Shown piece after piece: positions 42,825 through 51,800 of a DNA stretch of 64,000 nt (positions within the stretch are counted from its first letter, which is position 1; each line of letters starts with the position of its first letter). Both the position numbers and the translations under genes were made by a program. The stretch lies in contig NZ_CP152020.1 in NCBI RefSeq assembly GCF_038624605.1, forward strand, positions 806,001 through 870,000, in the 5' to 3' direction. This stretch comes from Psychrobacillus sp. FSL K6-4046 (lineage in GTDB: Bacteria; Bacillota; Bacilli; Bacillales_A; Planococcaceae). The notes beneath the pieces are model-generated. The model did not search any database, was not told where the DNA came from, and worked only from the letters and a program-made list of their open reading frames with translations.

Positions 42825-43078
42825 ATAATTTCCATTCCATCATGCATGACTATTTTTTTCCTAGGTATTCCATAGCATAACGAGAAGTCTCGCGATATTC
42901 GAATGTGGAAATATGAAGAATTGACATACATACGTTATATTTGTTTTGCAAAATTTTAATGAAATACGACAAAATAAATTAAAATCCATATTATATTAAT
43001 AATTACAATTATTCAGTTAATTCAGACTATACAAAGAGGAGGGTATTTAGTATTATTTATTTAAGGGGAAACAGGGGA

Positions 43079-43579
43079 GTGAAAAAACTGCTGTATAACG
43101 ATTCTTTATTGATAACGAGATATACACTTATGATTCAATCAGCATTTTGTGGGGGATATAAATCCATTATCACTACAACACATGGAGTTTTCAGATCTTC
43201 CTTATCCGTCAATCAACTACTGAATTTAGCATGTATTCGCCATGCTTCTACATTAGAAGGTCGAATGGAAGCAACTAAGAAAATGATGAATTATGCAAAC
43301 AAGTCACCAATTTTAATAGCTGAAAAAATCGGTGCTTTTCCAACAAGATCTTATAAGGACTTAGAATGTATTTGGATATTTAATCATTTGTTTCAAATAG
43401 AGAACCAGGGAAGGGGTTTATGCAAGCTTACGTTTTATGACAAAATAAGCGTGGAAGTAGCTGTTTCTAAGTATACGTTGTTGAAGCAGCAGGAGCGATT
43501 ACACACAACAATGAATTTATTTAGTATGTTAAGTGAGAAGGTAGACTTATTTGATTTGAAATTTCCAAACAAAATGTAA
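43079..43579 (+). CDS. comK: Competence transcription factor ComK
   Basis: A 166-residue DNA-binding activator of DNA-uptake genes. It has the family core EGRMEATKKMMNYANKSPIL, EKIGAFPTRSYKDLECIWIF and GLCKLTFYDKISVEVAVSKY. Its length is below that of B. subtilis ComK (192), with a short C-terminal tail. GTG start, AAGGGGAAACAGGGGA upstream. The divergent gap (42825-43078) is AT-rich with many A and T tracts where ComK itself could bind; I could not single out a clean K-box pair. Confidence 0.92.
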   Translation: MKKLLYNDSLLITRYTLMIQSAFCGGYKSIITTTHGVFRSSLSVNQLLNLACIRHASTLEGRMEATKKMMNYANKSPILIAEKIGAFPTRSYKDLECIWIFNHLFQIENQGRGLCKLTFYDKISVEVAVSKYTLLKQQERLHTTMNLFSMLSEKVDLFDLKFPNKM

Positions 43580-43785
43580 TTAAATAGAAAAATAGTTTCT
43601 CCTTAATAAAACGGCTGTTTACTCCATAATCAGTCGCTTTTTTATATTAATATATAGTTCTTTAAACCTATATTAATGATACAATCTATCTATTACAATT
43701 GTTTATATACGTGTTGAATCAAATTATTGGTAAAAATGAAATAATATTTTGATGTAAAATGGTTTGAATATATGGAGGGAATAGA

Positions 43786-44313
43786 ATGGACGTAGCTAAC
43801 GTTTATGTCGACTTTAAACTTGCAGTTGAGGAGGGTACATCGTTCTTTAGAGTTCTTGCCCAGTGTTTCATCTATAAAGATTCTCATGACGATCCAATTC
43901 TAATAGGCGAAGCCTCCTTACATTTGTTTAATCCAGTAAAAACCTCTTATCTAGATCTTTGTGGAGAAGCAGATTGCTTGTCTGATAAGCTATCGTACTC
44001 TCTAATAAGTTTAGAAAAATTTTGTGAAGTAGATAAGATCAATAGTATCGTAGCTGTTTTTCATACATTGAATCTCAAAGAACCTTGGGATGAAAAGGAG
44101 CTTAGCATTGCCATTTATGAAAAGCTGGAGGATCAATTATCATTATTAAATGTTGAATTGATTTTAATTTCGAATAGCCGTCATCACGTAATCGATAACT
44201 TAACCAGTATATCACCGTACTATACTGAATTAGGATTTACATCTTACAACATAGAAAAAGAACCTATCATCATGTATAAGCAGATTTCCAGTACATATGT
44301 AGAGATAAATTAA
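43786..44313 (+). CDS. Protein of unknown function, possibly GNAT-like
   Basis: 175 residues from an ATG with GGAGGGAAT upstream. The order of elements (DPILIGEASLHLF, then SIVAVFHTLNLKEPWDEKEL, then LILISNSRHHVIDNL and ELGFTSYNIEKEPIIMYKQI) recalls the strand-helix plan of an acetyltransferase, including a C-terminal LGF, but the acetyl-CoA loop is not recognisable. It ends in a strong terminator. Cytoplasmic; function open. Confidence 0.6.
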   Translation: MDVANVYVDFKLAVEEGTSFFRVLAQCFIYKDSHDDPILIGEASLHLFNPVKTSYLDLCGEADCLSDKLSYSLISLEKFCEVDKINSIVAVFHTLNLKEPWDEKELSIAIYEKLEDQLSLLNVELILISNSRHHVIDNLTSISPYYTELGFTSYNIEKEPIIMYKQISSTYVEIN

Positions 44314-44356
44314 AAGTAGGCAGCCAATTTTGTAATGATTGGCTGCCTACGTTTAT
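44312..44356. terminator. Bidirectional terminator between convergent genes
   Basis: Perfect 13-bp stem GTAGGCAGCCAAT/ATTGGCTGCCTAC with T-rich sides on both strands. Confidence 0.85.
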
Positions 44357-45666
44357 ACCTCCTCTAAATAAAGCTGATATACTTTTTTGGGTCGTCCTCT
44401 TAGTTTTTTTTGCTGCTGTGTCGTAACCTTTGCCGCCCCTTTTTCCTCTAGCTTTTTCAGAATACGATTGGCTGCTCTTTCGGTAATACCCAAGTGAATA
44501 CTTAGGTCCTCCGCTGACAGGATGTTTGTTTGAAGCTTGTTCATTACTGCGATTATTTTCTTCAGCTGAAGGGACGTCGTGTTTAGCTTAGCGCTTAGCT
44601 TTTCTGTTGCAGAATCGTACTGAGTATCTACTTGAATATAGTCTTCGCTTCCAAGAGGTCCAATGAGCTTTGCCTCTTTTGTTAATATATAGGACTGTGT
44701 TTCCGAAGTTGTACATAAGTGAGCCGCTTTTTCTGCGTTTAACTGTGCTGCTTGAATAGAATTGCCAATTCCCCATCCAATTTTCACTACAAATGGTAGC
44801 TCGGCTGAAAGGTAGCTGACTAGTTTGCAGCTCTCCATGTCACTTGTTATTAGTTTGAAGTCGCAGTAATTCGTTATAACTTCATAGAAAAACGTATTTT
44901 GATGAATGATAAATTTCATATTATTTCCTCGGCTAAAGTCTAGGATTGCTTTGTATAAGGACATTTGTTTATATTCCAAATCTCTAAAATTTTCCCGTGT
45001 TATAGATAGCTCTAAATGTGCTATGACTACTTGATTTTCAATTAGCTGGAGTATTTGAATTTCTTTTAAGAGCTCATCTACTTTTTCGACCATGCTTCTT
45101 TGGGAAGGTACAACTAAAATTAAATTTATTCCATACGGCTTCAGTATGTCAGGAAGGCGACTCAGTCGTGTCATGCTAACATCTATTTTCCCTTCCTTCC
45201 AAAGCTTCACATGGTAGTTCGTCATTTTTTCATATACCTGGTGATCTGCATAGGACTGCATGGTTGCATCAAAGATATAAGGGAAGTCCTCTTTCTCCGT
45301 CCATTCCTTCACTCCAAGATAGTTATTTTCCTCATATAAAAAGTCTATCAAGCAACGTTTCATCTGAAAGTCTCGGTTTGTATACATATATTCAGATAAT
45401 GCACGATAGAAGTCCGTTTGCGTAACATCAAAATGTAACATCGGAATGTCAATATCGGGGAAGTGCTGCTGGACAAAAAAGTGTGGGATTTGTCCGCTAA
45501 ATAGAACTCCGTCGACTAATCGAATCTGCTCTAAAAAAATATCCTTTAAATGCTCTAATGATTGGTACACCATAAAACTATACTCACATGGTTCTACTGG
45601 TAGTGTTTCTACCTGCTTAACCCATTCTAGTGAATTCTCGGTAGTCAATATTAAAATGCGAGGCAT
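44353..45666 (-). CDS. Transcriptional regulator, likely of the abg operon
   Basis: 437 residues. An N-terminal receptor-like domain (PRILILTTENSLEWVKQVE, LVDGVLFSGQIPHFFVQ) looks like the effector-binding region of PrpR-type sensors. The middle has KFIIHQNTFFYEVITNYCDF and SAELPFVVKIGWGIGNSIQAAQLNAEKA, which resembles a degenerate cyclase-like domain. The C-terminal winged helix reads LSAEDLSIHLGITERAANR and ends with the AT-hook-like RGRPKK. It is not the LysR-type AbgR of E. coli. Divergent placement beside abgT suggests that it controls that operon. Confidence 0.7.
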   Translation of the reverse strand: MPRILILTTENSLEWVKQVETLPVEPCEYSFMVYQSLEHLKDIFLEQIRLVDGVLFSGQIPHFFVQQHFPDIDIPMLHFDVTQTDFYRALSEYMYTNRDFQMKRCLIDFLYEENNYLGVKEWTEKEDFPYIFDATMQSYADHQVYEKMTNYHVKLWKEGKIDVSMTRLSRLPDILKPYGINLILVVPSQRSMVEKVDELLKEIQILQLIENQVVIAHLELSITRENFRDLEYKQMSLYKAILDFSRGNNMKFIIHQNTFFYEVITNYCDFKLITSDMESCKLVSYLSAELPFVVKIGWGIGNSIQAAQLNAEKAAHLCTTSETQSYILTKEAKLIGPLGSEDYIQVDTQYDSATEKLSAKLNTTSLQLKKIIAVMNKLQTNILSAEDLSIHLGITERAANRILKKLEEKGAAKVTTQQQKKLRGRPKKVYQLYLEEV

Positions 45667-45734
45667 ATTTATAATGTTCTCCTTTTTCTAAAAATTTGTT
45701 GAATTTTGTCTAATTATAGTTTACCCTATTCTTT

Positions 45735-45759
45735 AAAGACAGGTACAAAAAGTGTCTTT
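45735..45759 (+). promoter_or_regulatory. Inverted repeat ahead of abgT, possible operator
   Basis: AAAGACA (45735-45741) and TGTCTTT (45753-45759) with an 11-base spacer, in the divergent gap directly before the abgT ribosome site. It could be a site for the adjacent regulator. Confidence 0.35.
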
Positions 45760-45773
45760 TAATAAAAAAAGGG

Positions 45774-47312
45774 GTGATTATTATTACAACTAACAGTGTT
45801 GAAATGAAAGATAACGGTAAATTTTCCAAGTTTCTTTCTTTAGTTGAACGGATAGGAAATAAGCTGCCAGATCCATTTATTCTCTTTTTCTATCTAACTT
45901 TGGCATTAATGATTGTTTCAGCAATTTTAAATTTAGTTGGTGCAGAGGTTATCCACCCGAATACCGAGGAAACAGTTGCAGTTAAGAGTATTCTCTCGGG
46001 CGAAGGTCTCCAGTTTATACTAGCTAATACTCTGACCAATTTCACTAGTTTTGCACCGCTTGGTCTCGTACTAACAATTATGTTAGGAATCGGATTAGCG
46101 GAAAAAGTAGGTTTATTGGAAATGCTTATGAAGCGTGCCATTGTAAAAACACCTACTAAAATTATTACGTTTACCGTGTTCTTTATTGGTATTTTAGGAA
46201 ATATCGCTTCAGACGCTGCATTTGTAGTAATTCCACCTTTAGCGGCTCTAGTTTTTCTATCTCTAGGCAGACATCCACTAGCAGGTTTAGCAGTTGGTGT
46301 AGCTAGTACAGGAATTGGTTTTACAGCAAATATACTAATCGCAGGAACGGATGCATTACTTTCTGGTATTTCTACGGAAATTGCTAAGGGTATTAACCCA
46401 GATGTAATCGTAACACCGCTAGATAACTGGTTCTTTATGAGTGTCTCTACGTTCTTACTTGCAGCCGTAGGGACCATTATTACTGAAAAGTATGTTGAGC
46501 CTAGACTTGGTACATATACAGGGAAGCAACAAGCGTTCTCAAAAGATATTAGCCCTTTGGAAAAGAAAGGATTACGAAATACGTTAATAGCAGCCATTAT
46601 ATTTATTGCAATTGTAGTTATTGGTATGCTGATTCCTAACTCTCCACTTTTAAATGAAGATGGCACTATTTTACGTTCACCATTTTTATCAGGGATTGTT
46701 CCTGTTTTGTTCTTGTTCTTTGTAACGGTAGGTATTGTCTACGGAGTTACGACAAAAAAAATTCAGTCTACAGCTGATGTTCCAAAAATAATGACAGAGG
46801 CGATAGGAAGCTTGTCTGGCTATATCGTTTTAATCTTTATGATTGCTCAGTTTGTTGCCTATTTTAACTGGTCGAATATAGCTATTTGGTTAGCTGTAAA
46901 TTGCGCAGATCTATTAACAAAGTTCAATATGACAAATATTTTTGTTATCGTGTTATTTGTAATTTTAGTAGCATTTTTAAGTTTGTTTATCATTAGTGGC
47001 TCGGCTCTATGGGCATTAGTTGGTCCCGTATTTATCCCGATTTTTATGCTGCTAGGGTATCATCCCGCATTTATCCAACTAGCTTATCGTATTGGAGAGT
47101 CCTCTACGAATATGGTGACACCGTTGAATCCTTATTTTGCGATTATCTTATCATTCATGCACCTTTACGATAAAAAAGCAGGTATTGGTACGCTTATGTC
47201 ACTAATGCTTCCGTATACTATTGTTTTCCTAATCGTTTGGGTTGCTCTAATGTTAGTTTTTGCATTTTTCGGAATTCCAATCGGGCCAGGAGTATCCTTG
47301 TATTTAAATTAA
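45774..47312 (+). CDS. abgT: AbgT-family aminobenzoyl-glutamate transporter
   Basis: A membrane protein of about 510 residues, with eleven or more helices, of the AbgT family, which carries p-aminobenzoyl-glutamate or exports sulfonamides. Seen features: VERIGNKLPDPFILFFYL, NIASDAAFVVIPPLAALVF, GFTANILIAGTDALLSGIST and the C-terminal RIGESSTNMVTPLNPYFAIIL. Two M20 amidohydrolase genes follow, as in the E. coli abgABT set, which favours uptake. The start is unclear: GTG at 45774 lies within AAAGGGGTGAT, itself the best ribosome site, so ATT codons just after it or ATG at 45804 are alternatives. Confidence 0.92.
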   Translation: MIIITTNSVEMKDNGKFSKFLSLVERIGNKLPDPFILFFYLTLALMIVSAILNLVGAEVIHPNTEETVAVKSILSGEGLQFILANTLTNFTSFAPLGLVLTIMLGIGLAEKVGLLEMLMKRAIVKTPTKIITFTVFFIGILGNIASDAAFVVIPPLAALVFLSLGRHPLAGLAVGVASTGIGFTANILIAGTDALLSGISTEIAKGINPDVIVTPLDNWFFMSVSTFLLAAVGTIITEKYVEPRLGTYTGKQQAFSKDISPLEKKGLRNTLIAAIIFIAIVVIGMLIPNSPLLNEDGTILRSPFLSGIVPVLFLFFVTVGIVYGVTTKKIQSTADVPKIMTEAIGSLSGYIVLIFMIAQFVAYFNWSNIAIWLAVNCADLLTKFNMTNIFVIVLFVILVAFLSLFIISGSALWALVGPVFIPIFMLLGYHPAFIQLAYRIGESSTNMVTPLNPYFAIILSFMHLYDKKAGIGTLMSLMLPYTIVFLIVWVALMLVFAFFGIPIGPGVSLYLN

Positions 47313-47334
47313 ATGAATTAAGGAGTGAACGTAC

Positions 47335-48636
47335 TTGAGTTTATTTACAATTCCTTCGAATTCATTAGAACAAATGAAGGTATGGAGAAGAAGCTTCCAT
47401 CAATATCCAGAGGTAGGGTGGACAGAGTTTCGAACCGCTTCCATTATAGCAAATGAGCTGAAAAATCTTGGTTTTCAAGTGCAGGTAGGTAGAGAAGTAG
47501 TATCAGAGAATCGTATGGGCATACCATCAGAGGAAATCCTAACGAAGGTTTATGAAAGTGCCGTGAAAAACGGGGGACATATCGAATACTTAGAAAAAAT
47601 GGTCGGTGGATATACTGGGGTTGTAGGAACTATACAAGGCTCCAAGCCAGGGCCGACAATTGGTTTTCGTTTCGATATGGATGCTTTAGATATTTTAGAA
47701 TCAAAAGAGACTACTCATCTACCGATAGAGGAAGAGTTTGCATCTGAATATGAAGGCAGGATGCATGCTTGTGGTCACGATGCTCATAGCTCGATAGGTT
47801 TAGGGCTGGCTACTATTCTCTCGCAAAATAAAGAGAATATAGAAGGGATTATCAAGATTATATTCCAGCCAGCAGAGGAAGGAGTGCGAGGAGCAAAGTC
47901 CATGGTCGATGCTGGTGTAGTAGATGACGTCGATTACTTTCTCAGCATGCATGTCGGTACAGGATCACCTTTAGGCACGGTAATTGGAGGTTCCAATGGG
48001 TTTTTAGCTACATCTAAAATAGATGCAACCTTCACCGGAAAGGCTGCTCACGCAGGTGCTGAGCCTGAAAAGGGTACGAATGCATTATTAGCAGCAGCCT
48101 CTGCCATTCTCGGACTTCACTCCATTTCGCGGCATAGCGGTGGGGCTTCCCGTATTAATGTTGGTACGTGCATAGCCGGGGATGGGCGGAATATTATTCC
48201 CTCTCATGCATCGTTAAAGCTTGAGACACGTGGAGAAAACAGTGTGGTGCATACCTATGTGCATGAGCAGGCTATTTCCGTATTGGAAGGGGCAGCTAAA
48301 ATGCACGGGGCAAACCTTTCCTATGAAATTGTAGGTGAGGCAAGAACATGCTCTTCCTCCAATGAATTGGCGGAACTTGTGATTAAGGCAGCGAAGGAAG
48401 TTGCTGGTGTAAATGAAGTTATACCTACAGCTAATTTTGCTGCTGGATCAGAGGATGCGACATTCATGATGGAACGAGTCCAACAGAATGGTGGTTTATC
48501 TACCTATTCCATTTTCGGAACAACACTAGCAGCTGGTCATCATCATGAAAGATTTGATATCGATGAAGCGGTGCTACCTATTGCATTGCAAACTTGGTTA
48601 GCTACGATCGAACAAATTTATCAACATGAAAGGTGA
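47335..48636 (+). CDS. abgA: p-Aminobenzoyl-glutamate hydrolase subunit A
   Basis: A 433-residue M20 amidohydrolase, close to the 436 of E. coli AbgA. Motifs: WRRSFHQYPEVGWTEFRTAS, the RMG insert, FRFDMDALDI, MHACGHDAHSSIGLG, FQPAEEGVRGAKSM and the C-terminal GSEDATFMMERVQ plus AAGHHHERFDIDE, which together give the two-metal site. With AbgB it splits aminobenzoyl-glutamate, a folate breakdown product, into p-aminobenzoate and glutamate. TTG start behind AAGGAG, 22 bases after abgT. Confidence 0.9.
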   Translation: MSLFTIPSNSLEQMKVWRRSFHQYPEVGWTEFRTASIIANELKNLGFQVQVGREVVSENRMGIPSEEILTKVYESAVKNGGHIEYLEKMVGGYTGVVGTIQGSKPGPTIGFRFDMDALDILESKETTHLPIEEEFASEYEGRMHACGHDAHSSIGLGLATILSQNKENIEGIIKIIFQPAEEGVRGAKSMVDAGVVDDVDYFLSMHVGTGSPLGTVIGGSNGFLATSKIDATFTGKAAHAGAEPEKGTNALLAAASAILGLHSISRHSGGASRINVGTCIAGDGRNIIPSHASLKLETRGENSVVHTYVHEQAISVLEGAAKMHGANLSYEIVGEARTCSSSNELAELVIKAAKEVAGVNEVIPTANFAAGSEDATFMMERVQQNGGLSTYSIFGTTLAAGHHHERFDIDEAVLPIALQTWLATIEQIYQHER

Positions 48637-48642
48637 GTGCTA

Positions 48643-50079
48643 ATGATTAAAATAGAAGATCAAATAACTAGTCTAATAGAATCATACGAAGAGGAAATTA
48701 TCCAACTAAGTGATCGTATATGGGATATTCCAGAAACAAGATTTCAGGAGTTCGAATCTTTTAAGATATTGAGTAACTTTTTAGAGGAAAAGGGCTTCAT
48801 AGTGGAGAGAGGCGTCGGCGATATTGAGACTGCCTTTACCGCTACCTTTGGGCAAGGTGGGCCGAATATTGGTATTTTAGGTGAATTCGATGCGTTGTCC
48901 GGTTTAAGCCAAAGAGCTGGAAGTCCAGTCAGAGAGCCGATTATTGAAAATGGTAATGGACATGGCTGTGGACATAATCTTTTAGGTACGGCAGGGATAG
49001 CTGCTGCTCTTGCGGTGAAGGATTTGATCGAACAAGGCAAAGTTACTGGTACCATCAAATATTTTGGTTGCCCTGGAGAAGAAGGCGGGTCGGGTAAAAC
49101 GTATATGGTCAGAGACGGCGTCTTTGACGGGATTGACGCTGCCCTTACCTGGCATCCAAATTCGTATACGGGAATCTTTTCTTTTTCTTCGCTTGCGAAT
49201 TATCAGGTTTATTTCTCGTTTGAAGGAAAGGCGGCTCATGCGGCTAACTCTCCACACTTAGGGAGAAGTGCGTTAGATGCTGTTGAGCTAATGAATGTAG
49301 GGGTTAACTATTTAAGAGAGCATATTATTTCCGAGGCAAAGGTACATTATGCAATTACCAATTCTGGAGGGGCGTCCCCTAATGTCGTTCAGTCAGATGC
49401 AGAAGTGTTATATTTAATCCGAGCTCCCCAGTTAAAAGATGTAGAAGCAATCTATCAGCGAGTTGTTAATATTGCGGAAGGTGCCGCGTTAATGACGGGT
49501 ACAAAGCTCACGGTGAAATTTAATAAAGCCTGCTCTAATTATATTCCTAACCATACATTGAATGTTTTGATGGATGAAAAGCTTCAGCAATTTGGATTAC
49601 CTACCTATAACGATGAGGAAATGGAATACGCTAAGGCGATGGCTAAAACTATTACTTCTGAAGAAGTCGAGGCTGCGGTAATTGATGCAGAAAAGCTTTC
49701 TGCATATACAGTTTCGGAAGAGTTTTATTCGGCAGATTCTCCATTCTTTACGGAAATTATTCCTTATGTGAAAAATCGTGAGGTCATGCAGGGCTCGACC
49801 GATGTAGGGGATGTCAGCTGGATTGTGCCAACTGCTCAGTTTTTCACGACTTGTTTTGTAGCGGGAACACCGTTACACACATGGCAGCTCGTATCTCAGG
49901 GGAAAACATCATTAGCACATAAAGGATTGATCTATGCGAGTAAAGTATTAGCTGCAACTGCAGTAGATTTGTTTGATAATCCACAGCTGATTGACGATGC
50001 AAAAAAAGAATTATTAAAGCAAGTGGGAGATGGATACCAAAATCCACTACCAGCAGATTTACGCCCAAGCGCTATGTAA
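48643..50079 (+). CDS. abgB: p-Aminobenzoyl-glutamate hydrolase subunit B
   Basis: A 478-residue M20 protein, near the 481 of E. coli AbgB. Motifs: LSDRIWDIPETRFQEFES, GILGEFDALSGLSQ, GNGHGCGHNLLGTA, GCPGEEGGSGKTYMV, HPNSYTG and near the end GSTDVGDVSWIVPTAQF with a final metal His in GTPLHTWQ. ATG at 48643, six bases after the abgA stop, with AAGGTGAG in front, so coupling is likely. Last gene of the operon. Confidence 0.92.
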   Translation: MIKIEDQITSLIESYEEEIIQLSDRIWDIPETRFQEFESFKILSNFLEEKGFIVERGVGDIETAFTATFGQGGPNIGILGEFDALSGLSQRAGSPVREPIIENGNGHGCGHNLLGTAGIAAALAVKDLIEQGKVTGTIKYFGCPGEEGGSGKTYMVRDGVFDGIDAALTWHPNSYTGIFSFSSLANYQVYFSFEGKAAHAANSPHLGRSALDAVELMNVGVNYLREHIISEAKVHYAITNSGGASPNVVQSDAEVLYLIRAPQLKDVEAIYQRVVNIAEGAALMTGTKLTVKFNKACSNYIPNHTLNVLMDEKLQQFGLPTYNDEEMEYAKAMAKTITSEEVEAAVIDAEKLSAYTVSEEFYSADSPFFTEIIPYVKNREVMQGSTDVGDVSWIVPTAQFFTTCFVAGTPLHTWQLVSQGKTSLAHKGLIYASKVLAATAVDLFDNPQLIDDAKKELLKQVGDGYQNPLPADLRPSAM

Positions 50080-50100
50080 TATGAAAAATTAATCGAAACT

Positions 50101-50143
50101 AAAAAACAGACCAAAAAGAATAATTCTTCTTGGTCTGTTTTTT
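50101..50143 (+). terminator. Terminator of the abg operon
   Basis: AAAAAACAGACCAA/TTGGTCTGTTTTTT stem. Confidence 0.88.
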
Positions 50144-50167
50144 CAAATTGCCGTATTTTGATAACGG

Positions 50168-50332
50168 TTAGGTGAAGAAAAAGTGATACGTTAAACCAAT
50201 TGCAATGCCTACTATACCCGCACTAATAAAAATTATGCCATGTGTTCTTCTATTCTTGTGTCGCATATATAAACCGGAGGCAATTTGTCCAAAACAGATC
50301 ATTAGCAATAAGAAAAGTAAGATCGGTCTCAT
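50168..50332 (-). CDS. Small membrane protein, 54 residues
   Basis: A frame starting MRPILLFLLLMICFGQIASG, a loop YMRHKNRRTHG and a second helix IIFISAGIVGIAIGLTY, ending HFFFT. Two hydrophobic helices joined by a basic loop form a plausible hairpin membrane protein. Only a weak GAGTG precedes the ATG. Function unknown. Confidence 0.5.
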   Translation of the reverse strand: MRPILLFLLLMICFGQIASGLYMRHKNRRTHGIIFISAGIVGIAIGLTYHFFFT

Positions 50333-50476
50333 ATTTTTTTCACTCGATTCTACTTAAGTATTTGTTTGCTAATTAATAATCAACTATCTATTTTATTAAA
50401 TCTTTCTATCTAACATTCCCTTGAATTATGAAATAGTTTATAGCTGTCGGCAAGCTCTACTATCCACTACGCTAAA

Positions 50477-51463
50477 CTAGAATTCTTCTACACGTTTTAC
50501 TTCCAATGGTTTGTCTGAAGCAGATGTATTTTTATTTTTAATTTCGCGCTTTGCCCAATAGGTTGCAAGGAATGTACCGGTAATAACCTGCCAAGCAGAA
50601 GAAAATGCACTTGGCAACGCAGCTAATGGAGAGAAGTAACTATTAGCCAATGACACTCCTAATCCAGCGTTTTGCATACCTACTTCGATAGATATTGCAC
50701 GCTGGTCCTGCTTAGATAATTTAAATAGTTTTGCTGCAAAGTAACCGAGAAGTAAACCAAATGCATTATGCAGTAACACAGCAACAAATACTAAAACTCC
50801 AGCTGTTGCAATATTCTCTTTATTACCAGCAATGATCGCAGAAATAATAATAGTGATAGCTACTATTGAAACGAGTGGTAGAATCGGAATGCTTTTTTCT
50901 GTAACAATCGGTAGAAACTTGCTTACGACTAACCCTAAAATAATAGGTATGATAATAACTTGGATAATAGACATAAACATGGACATCGGATCAACTGGAA
51001 GCCATTGCCCGGCAAATATGAGCAGTAGCAAGGGAGTCATCACGGGTGCAAGTAATGTAGAAACACTTGTCATGGTAATAGATAAGGGGACATTTCCTTT
51101 TGCTAGGAAGACCATGACGTTAGATGAGGTGCCTCCAGGAACACTTCCGAGTAATACCAATCCTGCTGCAAGTTGTGGCGGAAGATTTAATAGATATGCT
51201 ATTACGAAAGCAATTGCTGGCATAATGGAAAATTGAGCAACCAGCCCTATTAATACAGGGATAGGATTTGTAAAAACGAGTTTAAAATCAGAGGCTTTAA
51301 GCGTTAGCCCCATTCCAAACATGACAATACCGAGTAAAATCGTTATGTATGCAGAAAACATGGTGAACATACTTGGTGCCATAAATGCTAGTACGGAAAA
51401 CAAGATTACGATAAAGGCAAAATACTTACCTGCAAAGTTACTAATTGATTGAAGCGTTTTCAT
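50477..51463 (-). CDS. BASS-family (bile acid:sodium symporter-like) transporter
   Basis: A 328-residue membrane protein with about nine or ten helices. The BASS marks are IVMFGMGLTLKASDFKLVF, GLVLLGSVPGGTSSNVMVFLAKGN and ISIEVGMQNAGLGVSLA, which form the crossover that binds sodium. Bacterial members carry bile acids, pantoate, keto acids or other organic anions. It is divergent from a three-gene operon of dehydrogenases and probably imports that pathway's substrate. AAGGAGGAAAG lies before the ATG. Confidence 0.9.
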   Translation of the reverse strand: MKTLQSISNFAGKYFAFIVILFSVLAFMAPSMFTMFSAYITILLGIVMFGMGLTLKASDFKLVFTNPIPVLIGLVAQFSIMPAIAFVIAYLLNLPPQLAAGLVLLGSVPGGTSSNVMVFLAKGNVPLSITMTSVSTLLAPVMTPLLLLIFAGQWLPVDPMSMFMSIIQVIIIPIILGLVVSKFLPIVTEKSIPILPLVSIVAITIIISAIIAGNKENIATAGVLVFVAVLLHNAFGLLLGYFAAKLFKLSKQDQRAISIEVGMQNAGLGVSLANSYFSPLAALPSAFSSAWQVITGTFLATYWAKREIKNKNTSASDKPLEVKRVEEF

Positions 51464-51800
51464 TTCTTTCCTCCTTATTCACCTGTTGGTGTCATAATAT
51501 AATATTGATTATATTATATTTTAATATATAAACAACTAATTTTTATAATTTTTTGATTATTTTAATTATTAATTTTATCCCATCAGTTTCTATGAAGAAC
51601 ATATTTTATTTATACTTAAGGCTTTTCTAAGATGTTGTAATATCCTGATCTATCCCACTGATCTCAATGAAGTCGTTAATAAATCAGATTTAAAATTATT
51701 TGATAATTTTAAATTATTTGTTAAAAACTTTACCAGACTATTATTTAAATGATAATATAATCTTATTAATTTAGTAGAAATAGAGGTGGGGAATTTAATT
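51464..51800. other. Divergent AT-rich control region
   Basis: Lies between the BASS transporter and the dehydrogenase operon. It has runs of A and T, TATAAT-like stretches on both strands and the inverted repeat at 51689. No gene. Confidence 0.5.
51689..51713. promoter_or_regulatory. Perfect inverted repeat, possible operator
   Basis: TTTAAAATTAT-TTG-ATAATTTTAAA, 11-bp arms with a three-base centre, about 90 bases before the tartrate/malate dehydrogenase start. Candidate site for a dimeric regulator, but the AT-rich setting makes chance symmetry easier. Confidence 0.4.

Noticed and set aside
42825-43078. K-box for ComK autoregulation
   Set aside because: Many A4 and T4 tracts occur but none with the AAAA-N5-TTTT pair at the required spacing that stands out from the AT-rich background.
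43600-43645. Terminator after comK
   Set aside because: CGGCTG/CAGTCG is mismatched with a 13-base loop; too weak to list.
45890-46666. 258-codon frame opposite abgT
   Set aside because: Antisense shadow of a clear transporter gene; residues reflect the reverse of hydrophobic codons.
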